From assembly GCF_002075885.1 (NCBI RefSeq), contig NZ_MDET01000001.1, forward strand, positions 164,563 to 228,562: a stretch of 64,000 nt of DNA. Reading direction: 5' to 3'. A model generated the notes under the pieces. It did no database searches, was not told the DNA's origin, and worked only from the letters and a program-made list of their open reading frames with translations. The translations under genes were made by a program, and so were the position numbers. Position 1 is the first letter of the stretch; each line of letters opens with the position of its first letter. This document shows, piece by piece, positions 47,552-55,773 of this stretch. Source of the DNA: Manganibacter manganicus (GTDB lineage Bacteria; Pseudomonadota; Alphaproteobacteria; Rhizobiales; Rhizobiaceae).

Positions 47552-48060
47552 TGATCCATGTCTGCCCGCTGTCGAGGCTTGAGGAAACCGTGGCGCAATC
47601 GAAGGCCAACTGGCTGCTTTCGCTGCTGTCGGCAAACATGGACATGACACGGCCGGCGGCCATCCTGCCGGAACACCACCTGCATCTGGTGATGCACGAC
47701 ATCATCGAACCGCAGGGTGACATGACCATGCCGGGCGAGGTGCATGTGCGGCGGCTGATAGACTTCGCCCGCCGCTGGGATGGACGGCAGCCGATGGTCG
47801 CCCATTGCTATGCCGGCATCAGCCGCTCGACGGCGTCCGCCTATATCGCCGCTGCCGCGCTTGCCCCGCAACGCGACGAGGTTGAAATGGCGCGGACTCT
47901 GCGGGCACTCTCGCCTTCGGCGACGCCCAATCCGCGGCTGATCGCGGTGGCCGACATGCTGCTTGAGCGCAAGGGCCGCATGATCGAGGCGATCCGCGCC
48001 ATCGGTCGAGGGGCTGATGCCTATGAGGGAACGCCTTTTGCGTTCCCTGTCGAGGTGTAA
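47551..48060 (+). CDS. Protein-tyrosine-phosphatase-like protein in the cob cluster
   Basis: 169 residues from ATG 47551, overlapping the cobC stop. The active-site loop HCYAGISRSTASAYI (Cys near 90) is the CX5R motif of tyrosine/dual-specificity phosphatases, and HDIIEP supplies a likely general-acid Asp. The coupling to cobC is translational, which could mean a phosphatase step on a B12-pathway phosphate, but this is inference. Similar genes are annotated only as tyrosine-phosphatase family. Confidence 0.8.
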   Translation: MIHVCPLSRLEETVAQSKANWLLSLLSANMDMTRPAAILPEHHLHLVMHDIIEPQGDMTMPGEVHVRRLIDFARRWDGRQPMVAHCYAGISRSTASAYIAAAALAPQRDEVEMARTLRALSPSATPNPRLIAVADMLLERKGRMIEAIRAIGRGADAYEGTPFAFPVEV

Positions 48061-48097
48061 CGCCAAAAGCGCTGACGTCTGCTCCATTGTCTCTACA

Positions 48098-48236
48098 GTG
48101 CGCCCTTCGAGGCTCGCCCTGTGGGCGAGCACCTCAGGATGAGGACCGTTGGCGCAACCCCCTCATCCTGAGGTGCCCGCGACCCGTTCGCCGAAGCCCG
48201 CAGGGCGAAGGCGGAAGCGGGCCTCGAAGGACGCAC
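48098..48236. repeat. Nested intergenic palindromic repeat
   Basis: Outer arms GTGCGcCCTTCGAGGC and GCCTCGAAGGaCGCAC enclose two hairpins. One is CACCTCAGGATGAGG with CCTCATCCTGAGGTG; a second, shorter one is CGCCCTGTGGGCG. The element lies between the phosphatase-like gene and the end of the convergent creatininase-family gene. It is of the kind dispersed between genes in rhizobial genomes. Confidence 0.75.
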
Positions 48237-48280
48237 CCAAACGCAAGGGTCGAATATGGAAACCGCCGGTATAAGCCGCG

Positions 48281-49084
48281 TCACGCAAGCCAGTCGGCCA
48301 GCCGCGCGTCGCGGATATCCTTCAATAGCGTGATGAAGCCGTCCGCCTGCATCTCGGCGGTCAGTTTGCCCTTTTCCGCCGTTGCAATCGCCGCTTCGCC
48401 GACCACGCCGTTGGGGTTGAGGTCCGAGGCGATCCAGGCGAAGGCATGCGTGCCGGTGTGGCGCAGCAGCGAAAAACGCTGTTCGGCGCGCGTGACGTTC
48501 GACGCAAAATTCTCGGTCTTGCCCATATCGACGAGTTCGGGGCGGAAATGCAGCATCAGCGAGGTTTCGACGTCGCCGCCATGGATGCCGTAGCGGTCTT
48601 CCTGCTCGCTATACATGCCGGCCGGGCGGCCGAAGCGCTGCCAGCTCGTCTTTACCGCAAGCATGTTCTGCCGCACGCGCAATTCGCGCGTGACGATGCC
48701 CATGATCTCCTCATTGCCGCCATGCGAGTTGACGACGACGATCTTCTTCACGCCGGCCCGCGCCACCGAAAGCCCGAGTTCGGTCCATGCTTCGATCAGC
48801 GTGGTGGCAGGCAGAGTCAGCGTGCCCGGCGCATGAAGATGCTCGTTCGACTTGCCGATCGACTGCACCGGCAGGATGCGAATGTCGAGATCGTCCGGCA
48901 GGCGTTCGATCACCGTCTCCAGCATGCCGTTCATGATTGCACTGTCGGTCGAAACCGGCAGATGCGGACCATGCTGCTCGATTGCCGCGACCGGCAGGAC
49001 GGCAATCGTCGCTTCCGGGTCGATCCTGTTGTATTCGGTCGTGCGATAATCGCCCCACCAGACGCGTCTTTTCTGTCCGTTCAT
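48281..49084 (-). CDS. Creatininase-family metal-dependent amidohydrolase
   Basis: 267 residues. Creatininase (creatinine amidohydrolase) fold with metal ligands in VAAIEQHGPHLPVSTD (Glu, His, Asp at about 33-46), NSHGGNEE (His near 119) and GIHGGDVETSLML (Glu near 165). The family includes creatinine hydrolases, formamide hydrolases of riboflavin/F420 synthesis and mycofactocin MftE. The neighbouring RidA, importer and amidohydrolase genes favour a catabolic ring- or amide-opening role. 40 bp separate it from the RidA gene upstream in the same direction. Confidence 0.85.
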   Translation of the reverse strand: MNGQKRRVWWGDYRTTEYNRIDPEATIAVLPVAAIEQHGPHLPVSTDSAIMNGMLETVIERLPDDLDIRILPVQSIGKSNEHLHAPGTLTLPATTLIEAWTELGLSVARAGVKKIVVVNSHGGNEEIMGIVTRELRVRQNMLAVKTSWQRFGRPAGMYSEQEDRYGIHGGDVETSLMLHFRPELVDMGKTENFASNVTRAEQRFSLLRHTGTHAFAWIASDLNPNGVVGEAAIATAEKGKLTAEMQADGFITLLKDIRDARLADWLA

Positions 49085-49124
49085 TCCTGTGGCCTTTCGA
49101 TTGGGGCTATTGGCGCAAGCGGCA

Positions 49125-49508
49125 TCAGCCTGCCGCGATGACTTCGATCTCGACCTTGAATTCCGGGCGCGAGAAGCCCGACACGATCATCAGCGTCGAA
49201 GCAGGAGCCGGATCGCCGAACAGGCGATCACGGACGTCCATGTAGGGCCGCATGAAAGCGCGGTCGGTGACATAGGCATTGATGCGCACGATGTCGGCGA
49301 GGCGCAGGCCGGCATCGTTCAGGATCGCGGCGATATTGGCGAAGCACAATTCGGCCTGCGCGCCGGGCTCTTCCGGCACCTCGTCGTCGGGGGCGATGCC
49401 GAGTTGGCCGGAACAGAATATCAGCCTTTGCCCTGCCGGCACCTCGATGCCGTGGCTGTAGCGGGCGAAGGGCGGCTTGATCGTCTTTGGCGTCAGAGAT
49501 TTGAACAC
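49125..49508 (-). CDS. RidA-family (YjgF/UK114) deaminase
   Basis: 127 residues from GTG 49508, preceded by AAAGGAG. An upstream in-frame codon at 49586 lacks this support. RidA proteins hydrolyse reactive enamine/imine intermediates; the conserved Arg appears in IVRINAYVTD and the C-terminal Glu/Gly region in VEIEVIAAG. Beside amine-oxidising and deaminating enzymes such a protein would drain imines formed during breakdown. Divergent from the substrate-binding protein gene across 251 bp. Confidence 0.87.
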   Translation of the reverse strand: MFKSLTPKTIKPPFARYSHGIEVPAGQRLIFCSGQLGIAPDDEVPEEPGAQAELCFANIAAILNDAGLRLADIVRINAYVTDRAFMRPYMDVRDRLFGDPAPASTLMIVSGFSRPEFKVEIEVIAAG

Positions 49509-49683
49509 AGCGGTTCTCCTTTGGGCGCGGCAGCGTCGCGTGCATGTCTCTACGCCGGGAATGGATCGGGCTTCAAGTTCCGGCATTCATGACTGCGGCA
49601 TATTGTGGACAGGCCAAAAAAAAGTTGGCACGGTGCGCCCGCAGCATGTTTTACCGCACAGTACTGCTGGGCCGATAGCGTGG

Positions 49684-49695
49684 CACCACGTGGTG
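49684..49695. promoter_or_regulatory. 12-bp palindrome in the RidA/importer divergent region
   Basis: CACCACGTGGTG is a perfect palindrome halfway between the two divergent start codons. It is a possible operator for a regulator of both units. No regulator gene is adjacent; the XRE-cupin gene lies about 13 kb away and its own sites look different. Confidence 0.3.
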
Positions 49696-49759
49696 GCGGC
49701 TAGAAATCGTGCATTTTCGGTTGAGTTCTGGCGCGCGGCGCAGATCGAGGGGATTATCG

Positions 49760-50764
49760 ATGAACGGGAAGATGAAGATCGCGCTGGGCACCGTTGCGGT
49801 TCTGGCCGCAAGCGCATTTGGCGCCTCGGCAAACGAGAAGGTCACTTTCGGCACCAACTGGCTCGCCCAGGCCGAGCACGGCGGCTATTATCAGGCGATG
49901 CTGGATGGCACCTACGCGGCCTGCGGGCTCGACGTCACCATCATGCAGGGCGGCCCGCAAGTGAGCGGCCGGCCGTTGCTGCTCGCCGGCAAGATCGATT
50001 TCTACATGGGCGGCAACATGTTGCAGGCGTTCGATGCCGTGCGGCAGGACATTCCGCTGCGTGTCGTCGCCGCCAGCTACCAGAAAGACCCGCAGGTGAT
50101 CATGTCGCATCCGGGGCAGGGGCTGGACAAATGGGCGGACCTGCCCAAGGCCGAGCAATACATCATCGGCGACGAGGGCATGCAGAGCTTCTTTTTATGG
50201 ATGGAATCCGAATACGGCTTCGATCCGGAAAAACGCGCACCCTACACGTTCAATGCCGCGCCGTTCATCGCCAATCCGAAGTCCATCATGCAGGGCTACG
50301 CGACGTCGGAACCCTATGCGGTGAAGAAGGCGGGTGGTTTCGAGCCCAACGTCTTCCTGCTTGCCGACAACGGTTTCAATGCCTATGCCTCGACCATCGA
50401 GACCATGCAGGAAACGATCGACAAGCGCCCTGAGGTCGTGCAGTGCTTCGTCGATGGCTCCGCCAAGGGCTGGTACAATTACCTCTATGGCGACAATTCG
50501 GCCGCGAATGCCGCCATCAAGAAGGACAACCCCGACATCACCGACGAGCAGATCGCCTTCTCCATCGCGCAGATGAAGAAATACGGCATTGTCGATTCAG
50601 GCGATTCCGAAAAACTCGGCATCGGCGCCATGAGCGACGAACGCATCCAGAGCTTCTACGACAAGATGGTCAAGGCCAAGGCGATCCCCGCCGGCATCGA
50701 CGTCAAGAAGGCCTACACGCTGATCTTCGTCAACAAGGGCGTCGGCCTCGACCTGAAGAAATAG
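49760..50764 (+). CDS. ABC transporter substrate-binding protein, NMT1/THI5-like
   Basis: 334 residues from ATG 49760. A Sec signal peptide (1-24, AFGASA-N) is followed by a two-lobe periplasmic binding protein of the NMT1/SsuA/ThiY superfamily: FGTNWLAQAEHGGYYQAMLDGTY at the N-terminus, GGPQVSGRPLLLAGKIDFYMGG near 75. ThiY and relatives bind formylaminopyrimidines; other members bind taurine, sulfonates or nitriles. Together with the next two genes it forms a complete importer. Confidence 0.87.
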   Translation: MNGKMKIALGTVAVLAASAFGASANEKVTFGTNWLAQAEHGGYYQAMLDGTYAACGLDVTIMQGGPQVSGRPLLLAGKIDFYMGGNMLQAFDAVRQDIPLRVVAASYQKDPQVIMSHPGQGLDKWADLPKAEQYIIGDEGMQSFFLWMESEYGFDPEKRAPYTFNAAPFIANPKSIMQGYATSEPYAVKKAGGFEPNVFLLADNGFNAYASTIETMQETIDKRPEVVQCFVDGSAKGWYNYLYGDNSAANAAIKKDNPDITDEQIAFSIAQMKKYGIVDSGDSEKLGIGAMSDERIQSFYDKMVKAKAIPAGIDVKKAYTLIFVNKGVGLDLKK

Positions 50765-50799
50765 GACCCGTGCCGGCGATCATGTTGCAAAAGGATGTC

Positions 50800-51612
50800 A
50801 TGACCACGCCGCAAGGCGCTTCGGGCGTCGAGCCTGCCTTGCTGACGCTGCGTGGCGTCGGCAAGGCGTTTTCGAACGGCGTGACGGCGCTGAACGGCGT
50901 CGACATGACGCTGGCGGAAGGCGATTTCCTCAGCCTGCTCGGTCCGTCGGGCTGCGGCAAGTCAACGGCGCTCAGGTTGATCGCCGGACTTTCCAGCCCG
51001 ACCTCCGGCCTGCTCGACTGGCGCGGCGGCGGGCTGGACCGCTCACAGGTCGGCTTCGTGTTCCAGGAACCGACGCTGCTGCCCTGGGCCAACGTCTTCG
51101 ACAATGTCTGGCTGCCGCTGCGCCTCAAGGGCGTGTCTCGGGCCAAGGCGGCGCCCGCGATCATGGAACTGCTGGAGCGCGTGCATCTGGCCGGCTTCGC
51201 CACCGCCGTTCCACGCGAGCTTTCCGGCGGCATGAAGATGCGCGTTTCCATCGCCCGCGCGCTGGTGACAAAGCCGCGCGTACTTTTGATGGACGAACCG
51301 TTCGCGGCGCTGGACGAGATCACCCGTTTCAAGCTCAACAACGACCTGCTGGAACTGTGGCAGGATCAGCGGTTCACTGTGGTTTTCGTCACGCACAGCG
51401 TTTTCGAAAGCGTGTTCCTGTCGAGCCGGATCGTCGTCATGGCGGCACGGCCGGGGCGGGTCTTCGAGGAAATGACCGTCGATGCGCCTTACCCGCGCGA
51501 CGAGGAATTCCGTACGTCCGCGAGCTATGCCTCTCTGTGCCGCAAGGCGTCCGACGTGCTGGTCGCCGCGATCAATGCCAAAGCGGGTGACGCCAAGGAG
51601 GCCGGGATATGA
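50800..51612 (+). CDS. ABC transporter ATP-binding protein (SsuB/ThiZ/TauB type)
   Basis: 270 residues from ATG 50800 (AAGGA at 50791-50795; ATG 50782 is an alternative). Walker A GPSGCGKSTALRLIAGL, Q-loop VFQEPTLLPWANVFDNVWLPL, signature LSGGMKMRVSIARAL, Walker B LLMDEPFAALDEITR and H-loop THSVFES are intact. This is the nitrate/sulfonate/taurine/thiamine-precursor ATPase subfamily. It overlaps the permease gene by 4 bp. Confidence 0.9.
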   Translation: MTTPQGASGVEPALLTLRGVGKAFSNGVTALNGVDMTLAEGDFLSLLGPSGCGKSTALRLIAGLSSPTSGLLDWRGGGLDRSQVGFVFQEPTLLPWANVFDNVWLPLRLKGVSRAKAAPAIMELLERVHLAGFATAVPRELSGGMKMRVSIARALVTKPRVLLMDEPFAALDEITRFKLNNDLLELWQDQRFTVVFVTHSVFESVFLSSRIVVMAARPGRVFEEMTVDAPYPRDEEFRTSASYASLCRKASDVLVAAINAKAGDAKEAGI

Positions 51613-52460
51613 CGGCGATCGACAGCCCGGCCCCGTTGGTCGATGCCGAGGAGGTGCGACGTCTGCGCCAGGAAAAGCTGGAGAGCATCGGCCGCTGGGT
51701 GCTGCCGCTCGCCATCATGGTGCTGGCGGTCTTTCTGTGGGATCGCATCTGCGTGTGGAACGAGATTCCGAAATACATCCTGCCGCGCCCCGGCGTCGTC
51801 ATGCAGACCATGTATAGCGATGCCGGCCTGTTGTTTTCCTCGCTGCTGGTGACGCTCAAGATCACATTTCTGAGCCTGCTTCTGGCGGTGATCGGCGGTG
51901 TCGGGCTTTCGGTGCTGTTCACCCAGTCGAAATGGGTGGAAATGTCGTTCTTCCCCTTCGCCATCGTGCTGCAGGTGACGCCGATCGTCGCGATCTTCCC
52001 GCTGATCAACATTTACGTCGCCAACCAGACGGTGAAGCTGCTTTTGTGCGCCTGGATCGTCGCTTTCTTCCCGATCCTGTCCAACACCACGCTCGGGCTG
52101 AATTCGGTGGACCGCAATCTGCGCGACATGTTCCGGCTGAACGGCGCGACCCGCTGGCAGCAATTGCGCTATCTGCGGCTGCCGGCGGCGATGCCTTATT
52201 TCCTCGGCGGCTTGAAGATCGCCGGTGGCCTGTCGCTGATCGGCGCGGTGGTGGCCGAATTCGTCGCCGGCGCGTCCGGCCAGTCGTCCGGCCTTGCCTC
52301 GCGCATCATCGAGGCGGGCTATCGGCTCAATGCGCCGCGCCTGTTCGCTGCGCTGATCCTGATTTCGCTGGCCGGCATCGTCATCTTCCTCGTGCTGTCG
52401 CTGATTTCGCACCTCATCCTGCGGCGCTGGCATGAAAGCGCGATCAAGCAGGAGAGGTGA
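51609..52460 (+). CDS. ABC transporter permease (SsuC/ThiX type)
   Basis: 283 residues with six transmembrane helices. The EAA loop contacting the ATPase reads FRLNGATRWQQLRYLRLPAAMPYFLGGL (about 178-205). It completes the importer with the two upstream genes. The amidohydrolase gene follows after 4 bp, so transport and breakdown are encoded in one operon. Confidence 0.9.
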   Translation: MTAIDSPAPLVDAEEVRRLRQEKLESIGRWVLPLAIMVLAVFLWDRICVWNEIPKYILPRPGVVMQTMYSDAGLLFSSLLVTLKITFLSLLLAVIGGVGLSVLFTQSKWVEMSFFPFAIVLQVTPIVAIFPLINIYVANQTVKLLLCAWIVAFFPILSNTTLGLNSVDRNLRDMFRLNGATRWQQLRYLRLPAAMPYFLGGLKIAGGLSLIGAVVAEFVAGASGQSSGLASRIIEAGYRLNAPRLFAALILISLAGIVIFLVLSLISHLILRRWHESAIKQER

Positions 52461-52464
52461 GGGC

Positions 52465-53766
52465 GTGCCGCCGATCCCGCAAAGCGGCGATTACCGCCTG
52501 ACCGATGCGCGCCTGCATTCATCCCTCACACCGGGATTTGAGGTTGCGTTCGACGGCGACGGCTTCGCGCTGGCGGACATCGAAGTCGTCGATGGCAGGA
52601 TCGCGAGCATTTCCAACCGCCAATCCCACCCGCAGGTAAACGCCATCGACCTGAAAGGCCGTATCGTTCTGCCCTGCTTCGTCGATTGCCACACTCATAT
52701 CGACAAGGGTCATATCTGGCCGCGCTCGCCCAATCCGGACGGGTCTTTTATCGGCGCGCTTGCCGCCAATGAAACCGACCGGTGCGACCGCTGGAACGCC
52801 GAGGATGTGGCGCGGCGCATGGATTTTTCCCTGCGCTCAGCCTACGCGCACGGCACCAGGGCGCTGCGCACGCATCTCGATTCCGCCGCGCCGCAGGACG
52901 AAATCTCGTGGCCGGTTTTCGAGGCGATGCGGGATAAATGGCGCGGGCGCATCGAATTGCAGGCGGCGAGCCTGATCGGCATCGAGGACGTGCGGGAAAC
53001 GGCCTGGTTCGACGGGCTTGCGCGGCGCGTCGCAAAGGCCGGCGGCATTCTTGGCGCCGTCACCTATATGGTGCCGGACCTCGATGCGCTGCTCGACCAT
53101 ATGTTTTCGCTGGCGATCAAGCATGGACTCGACCTCGATTTCCATGCCGACGAGACGGACAGGGTCGAGGCCGCCTCCCTGCGCAAAATCGCAGAGGCGG
53201 CATTGCGGCATCGCTTCGAGGGCAGGATGCTGGTCGGCCATTGCTGTTCGTTGGCGCGCCAGCCAGATGCCGAGGTTCTCGCCGCGCTCGATATAGTCGC
53301 GAAAGCCGGCCTGGCCGTCGTGTCCCTTCCGATGTGCAATCTTTATTTGCAGGATCGCCGCACTGAGGCCACCACGCCGCGCTGGCGTGGTGTCACTCTG
53401 TTGCACGAAATGAAGGCGAGGGGCATTCCAGTGGCGGTGGCCTCCGACAACACGCGCGATCCGTTCTATGCCTATGGCGACCTCGACATGCTGGAGGTCT
53501 ATCGCGAGGCGACCCGCATCCTGCATCTCGACCACCCGGTCGGCGATTGGCCGAAGGCGGTTGCGGAAACGCCTGCCGACGCGATGGGGCTGGATGGCGC
53601 GGGGGTGTTGCGCGCCGGAGGCCCGGCCGATTTCATTGTCTTCAAGGGCCGAAGCTGGACGGAGCTTTTGTCGCGGCCGGAAGCGGATCGCGTCGTGGTG
53701 CGCGACGGGCGCGCCATCGATGCCGCGCTGCCGGATTATGCCGAACTCGATGACATGATGGTGTGA
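52465..53766 (+). CDS. Cytosine-deaminase-like amidohydrolase
   Basis: 433 residues from GTG 52465 (GAGAGG upstream). Amidohydrolase TIM barrel of the CodA type: metal ligands in CHTHIDKGHIW (HxH near 75), FHADETD (His near 222, with the proton-shuttle Glu), GHCCSLA (His near 255) and ASDNTRDPFYAYG (Asp near 332). CodA relatives deaminate cytosine, isoguanine or creatinine-like cyclic amidines. Being coupled to an NMT1-type importer suggests it acts on the imported compound. Confidence 0.85.
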   Translation: MPPIPQSGDYRLTDARLHSSLTPGFEVAFDGDGFALADIEVVDGRIASISNRQSHPQVNAIDLKGRIVLPCFVDCHTHIDKGHIWPRSPNPDGSFIGALAANETDRCDRWNAEDVARRMDFSLRSAYAHGTRALRTHLDSAAPQDEISWPVFEAMRDKWRGRIELQAASLIGIEDVRETAWFDGLARRVAKAGGILGAVTYMVPDLDALLDHMFSLAIKHGLDLDFHADETDRVEAASLRKIAEAALRHRFEGRMLVGHCCSLARQPDAEVLAALDIVAKAGLAVVSLPMCNLYLQDRRTEATTPRWRGVTLLHEMKARGIPVAVASDNTRDPFYAYGDLDMLEVYREATRILHLDHPVGDWPKAVAETPADAMGLDGAGVLRAGGPADFIVFKGRSWTELLSRPEADRVVVRDGRAIDAALPDYAELDDMMV

Positions 53767-53768
53767 GA

Positions 53769-55172
53769 ATGGATATTGCCGCGCTGAAACGCGACCTCGA
53801 CGGGCTGAAGATCGAAGACAACGAAAAGCTCGTACAGCAAAAAAGCCGTGATTTCTACTGGTACAGCCCCGTTCTTAAACGGCAACTTGAGGAGGTCACG
53901 GCCGATCTGGTTGTTTCGCCGAAAACGGAAGCCGAGGTCGTGCGCGTCCTTTCGGCCTGCCACAAGCATGGCGTGCCGGTTACGCCGCGCGGCAGCGGCA
54001 CCGGCAATTACGGGCAGGCCATGCCGCTTTCACGCGGCGTCGTACTCAATCTTGCCGAAATGAGCGCGGTGAAGGAAATTTCGTCGGGCCGGGTCGCGTG
54101 CGAACCGGGCGCGATCCTCGCCGATATCGACAGGGCGACGCGCGCACATTCCGGGCAGGAACTGCGCCTGCATCCTTCCACCTACAACACGGCTTCCATC
54201 GGCGGCTTCATCGCCGGCGGTTCGGGGGGCGTCGGTTCGATCAATTTCGGCGGCCTGCGCGATTTCGGCAATATCATCCGGCTGCGCGTCGTCACCATGG
54301 AAGCCGAACCGCGTGTGCTGGAATTGACCGGCGAGGATCTGCACAAGGTCACCCACGCCTACGGCACCAACGGCATCATCACCGAAGTCGAGATGCCGCT
54401 GACGGCGGGCTATGACTGGGTGGACGTGATCGTCGGCTTCGACACATTCATGGACGCCGCGCGTTACGGTAATGCGCTCGGTTGCCAGGACGGCATCCTC
54501 ACCAAGCTGATCACGCCAATCGCGGCGCCCGTACCGTGGCTCTATTTCAAGCGCCACCAGAAGTTTCTGGCTGAGGAGCAAAGCGTGTGTCTCGTCATGG
54601 TGGCGCCGCATGCGCTCGACGCCTTCCTCGCTTTCACGCGCAAGCAAGGCGGAACGATCGCCTATAACGCCGCCGACCATGCGCCGGAGGAGAAGAAAGG
54701 CCTGCCGCCGACCTATGAGTTGGCGTGGAACCACACCACGCTGAGAGCGCTGCGCGTCGATCCGTCGATCACCTATCTGCAATCTCTCTATCCGTTCCCC
54801 AACCAGTTGGCGCTGGTGGAGAAGATGGACGGGATGTTTCCCGACGAGGTGTTCTCGCATCTGGAATTCGTGCGCTTCGATGGCAATGTCACCTGTTTCG
54901 GCCTCAATCTGGTGAAGTTCACCACCGAGGAACGGCTGGACGAGATCATTCGCATTTTCGAGGAGAATGGCTGCCCGATCTTCAATCCGCACCGCTACAC
55001 TCTGGAGGAAGGCGGCATGAAGCAGACGGACAAGGTGCAGCTTGCCTTCAAGCGCGAGGCCGATCCGCAGGGGCTGCTTAATCCCGGCAAGATGATCGCC
55101 TGGGAAAACCCGGACTACGATTATCACAGCGGCCGCACCTTCCTGTTCAAGGGGCTGGAAAGGGCGGGATGA
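53769..55172 (+). CDS. FAD-binding oxidase, GlcD/VAO type
   Basis: 467 residues from ATG 53769. N-terminal PCMH FAD domain (VTPRGSGTGNYGQAMPLSRGVVLNL, TASIGGFIAGGSGGVGSINFGG) and a C-terminal cap of the glycolate/D-lactate oxidase kind, ending FNPHRYTLEEGG and DPQGLLNPGKMI. It oxidises a hydroxy acid, alcohol or amine to feed electrons onward. It follows the amidohydrolase by 2 bp, so it belongs to the same operon; the substrate is unknown. Confidence 0.85.
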   Translation: MDIAALKRDLDGLKIEDNEKLVQQKSRDFYWYSPVLKRQLEEVTADLVVSPKTEAEVVRVLSACHKHGVPVTPRGSGTGNYGQAMPLSRGVVLNLAEMSAVKEISSGRVACEPGAILADIDRATRAHSGQELRLHPSTYNTASIGGFIAGGSGGVGSINFGGLRDFGNIIRLRVVTMEAEPRVLELTGEDLHKVTHAYGTNGIITEVEMPLTAGYDWVDVIVGFDTFMDAARYGNALGCQDGILTKLITPIAAPVPWLYFKRHQKFLAEEQSVCLVMVAPHALDAFLAFTRKQGGTIAYNAADHAPEEKKGLPPTYELAWNHTTLRALRVDPSITYLQSLYPFPNQLALVEKMDGMFPDEVFSHLEFVRFDGNVTCFGLNLVKFTTEERLDEIIRIFEENGCPIFNPHRYTLEEGGMKQTDKVQLAFKREADPQGLLNPGKMIAWENPDYDYHSGRTFLFKGLERAG

Positions 55173-55185
55173 GGTAGGGTCGTCG

Positions 55186-55770
55186 ATGAAAGTCCTCGTC
55201 GTCTATTGTCATCCGGTGCCGGAAAGTTTTTGTGCGGCGGTGCGTGACACGGCGCTTGAGGCGCTTGCCGCGAAGGGCTGGGAGGCGCGCGTCGTCGACC
55301 TTTATGGCGAGAATTTCGACCCGGTGATGCGGGATCAGGAGCGGCGTATCTACAATCAGCACGCGCCGGACGATCCTGCGCTACAGGCTCATATCGATCA
55401 TCTGAAATGGGCCGAGGCCATCGTTTTTATCTATCCGACATGGTGGTACGGCCTGCCGGCCATGCTCAAGGGCTGGCTTGACCGGGTCTGGGCGAACGAT
55501 GTGGTATTCGCACTTGCACCGCAAGGCGGGATCGTGCCGCTGATGGGGCATATCCGCAAGATCGCGGTGTTGACCACATGCGGCGCGCCGCTGTGGTGGT
55601 CCTATGTTATGGGGCATCCTGGCCGCAACACCATCCTGCGCGGCATCCGCGCCCTGTGCGGCTGGCGCTGCCGCACATTGTTCCTGGCCCATTATCGCAT
55701 GGATACTTCAACGCCCGAAAGCCGCCGCCGGTTTCTCGCCAAGGTCAGGCGGCGGCTTGAGGCATTCTGA
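55186..55770 (+). CDS. NAD(P)H dehydrogenase (quinone), flavodoxin-like fold
   Basis: 194 residues. Flavodoxin-like NQO/MdaB/KefF family: FMN/FAD phosphate loop VVYCHPVPESFCAAV at the N-terminus and IFVYP-type FIYPTWWYGLPAMLKGWLDRVW near 80-101. A two-electron quinone or flavin reductase; the short gap after the FAD oxidase gene suggests they work in one electron path. It converges on the flavoprotein gene with 3 bp between stops. Confidence 0.87.
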   Translation: MKVLVVYCHPVPESFCAAVRDTALEALAAKGWEARVVDLYGENFDPVMRDQERRIYNQHAPDDPALQAHIDHLKWAEAIVFIYPTWWYGLPAMLKGWLDRVWANDVVFALAPQGGIVPLMGHIRKIAVLTTCGAPLWWSYVMGHPGRNTILRGIRALCGWRCRTLFLAHYRMDTSTPESRRRFLAKVRRRLEAF

Positions 55771-55773
55771 AAT

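Noticed and set aside
49635..49660. Sigma-54-like promoter TTGGCACGGTGCGCCCGC before the importer operon
   Set aside because: The -24 GG-like part is present but the -12 GC is not at the required 10-bp spacing.
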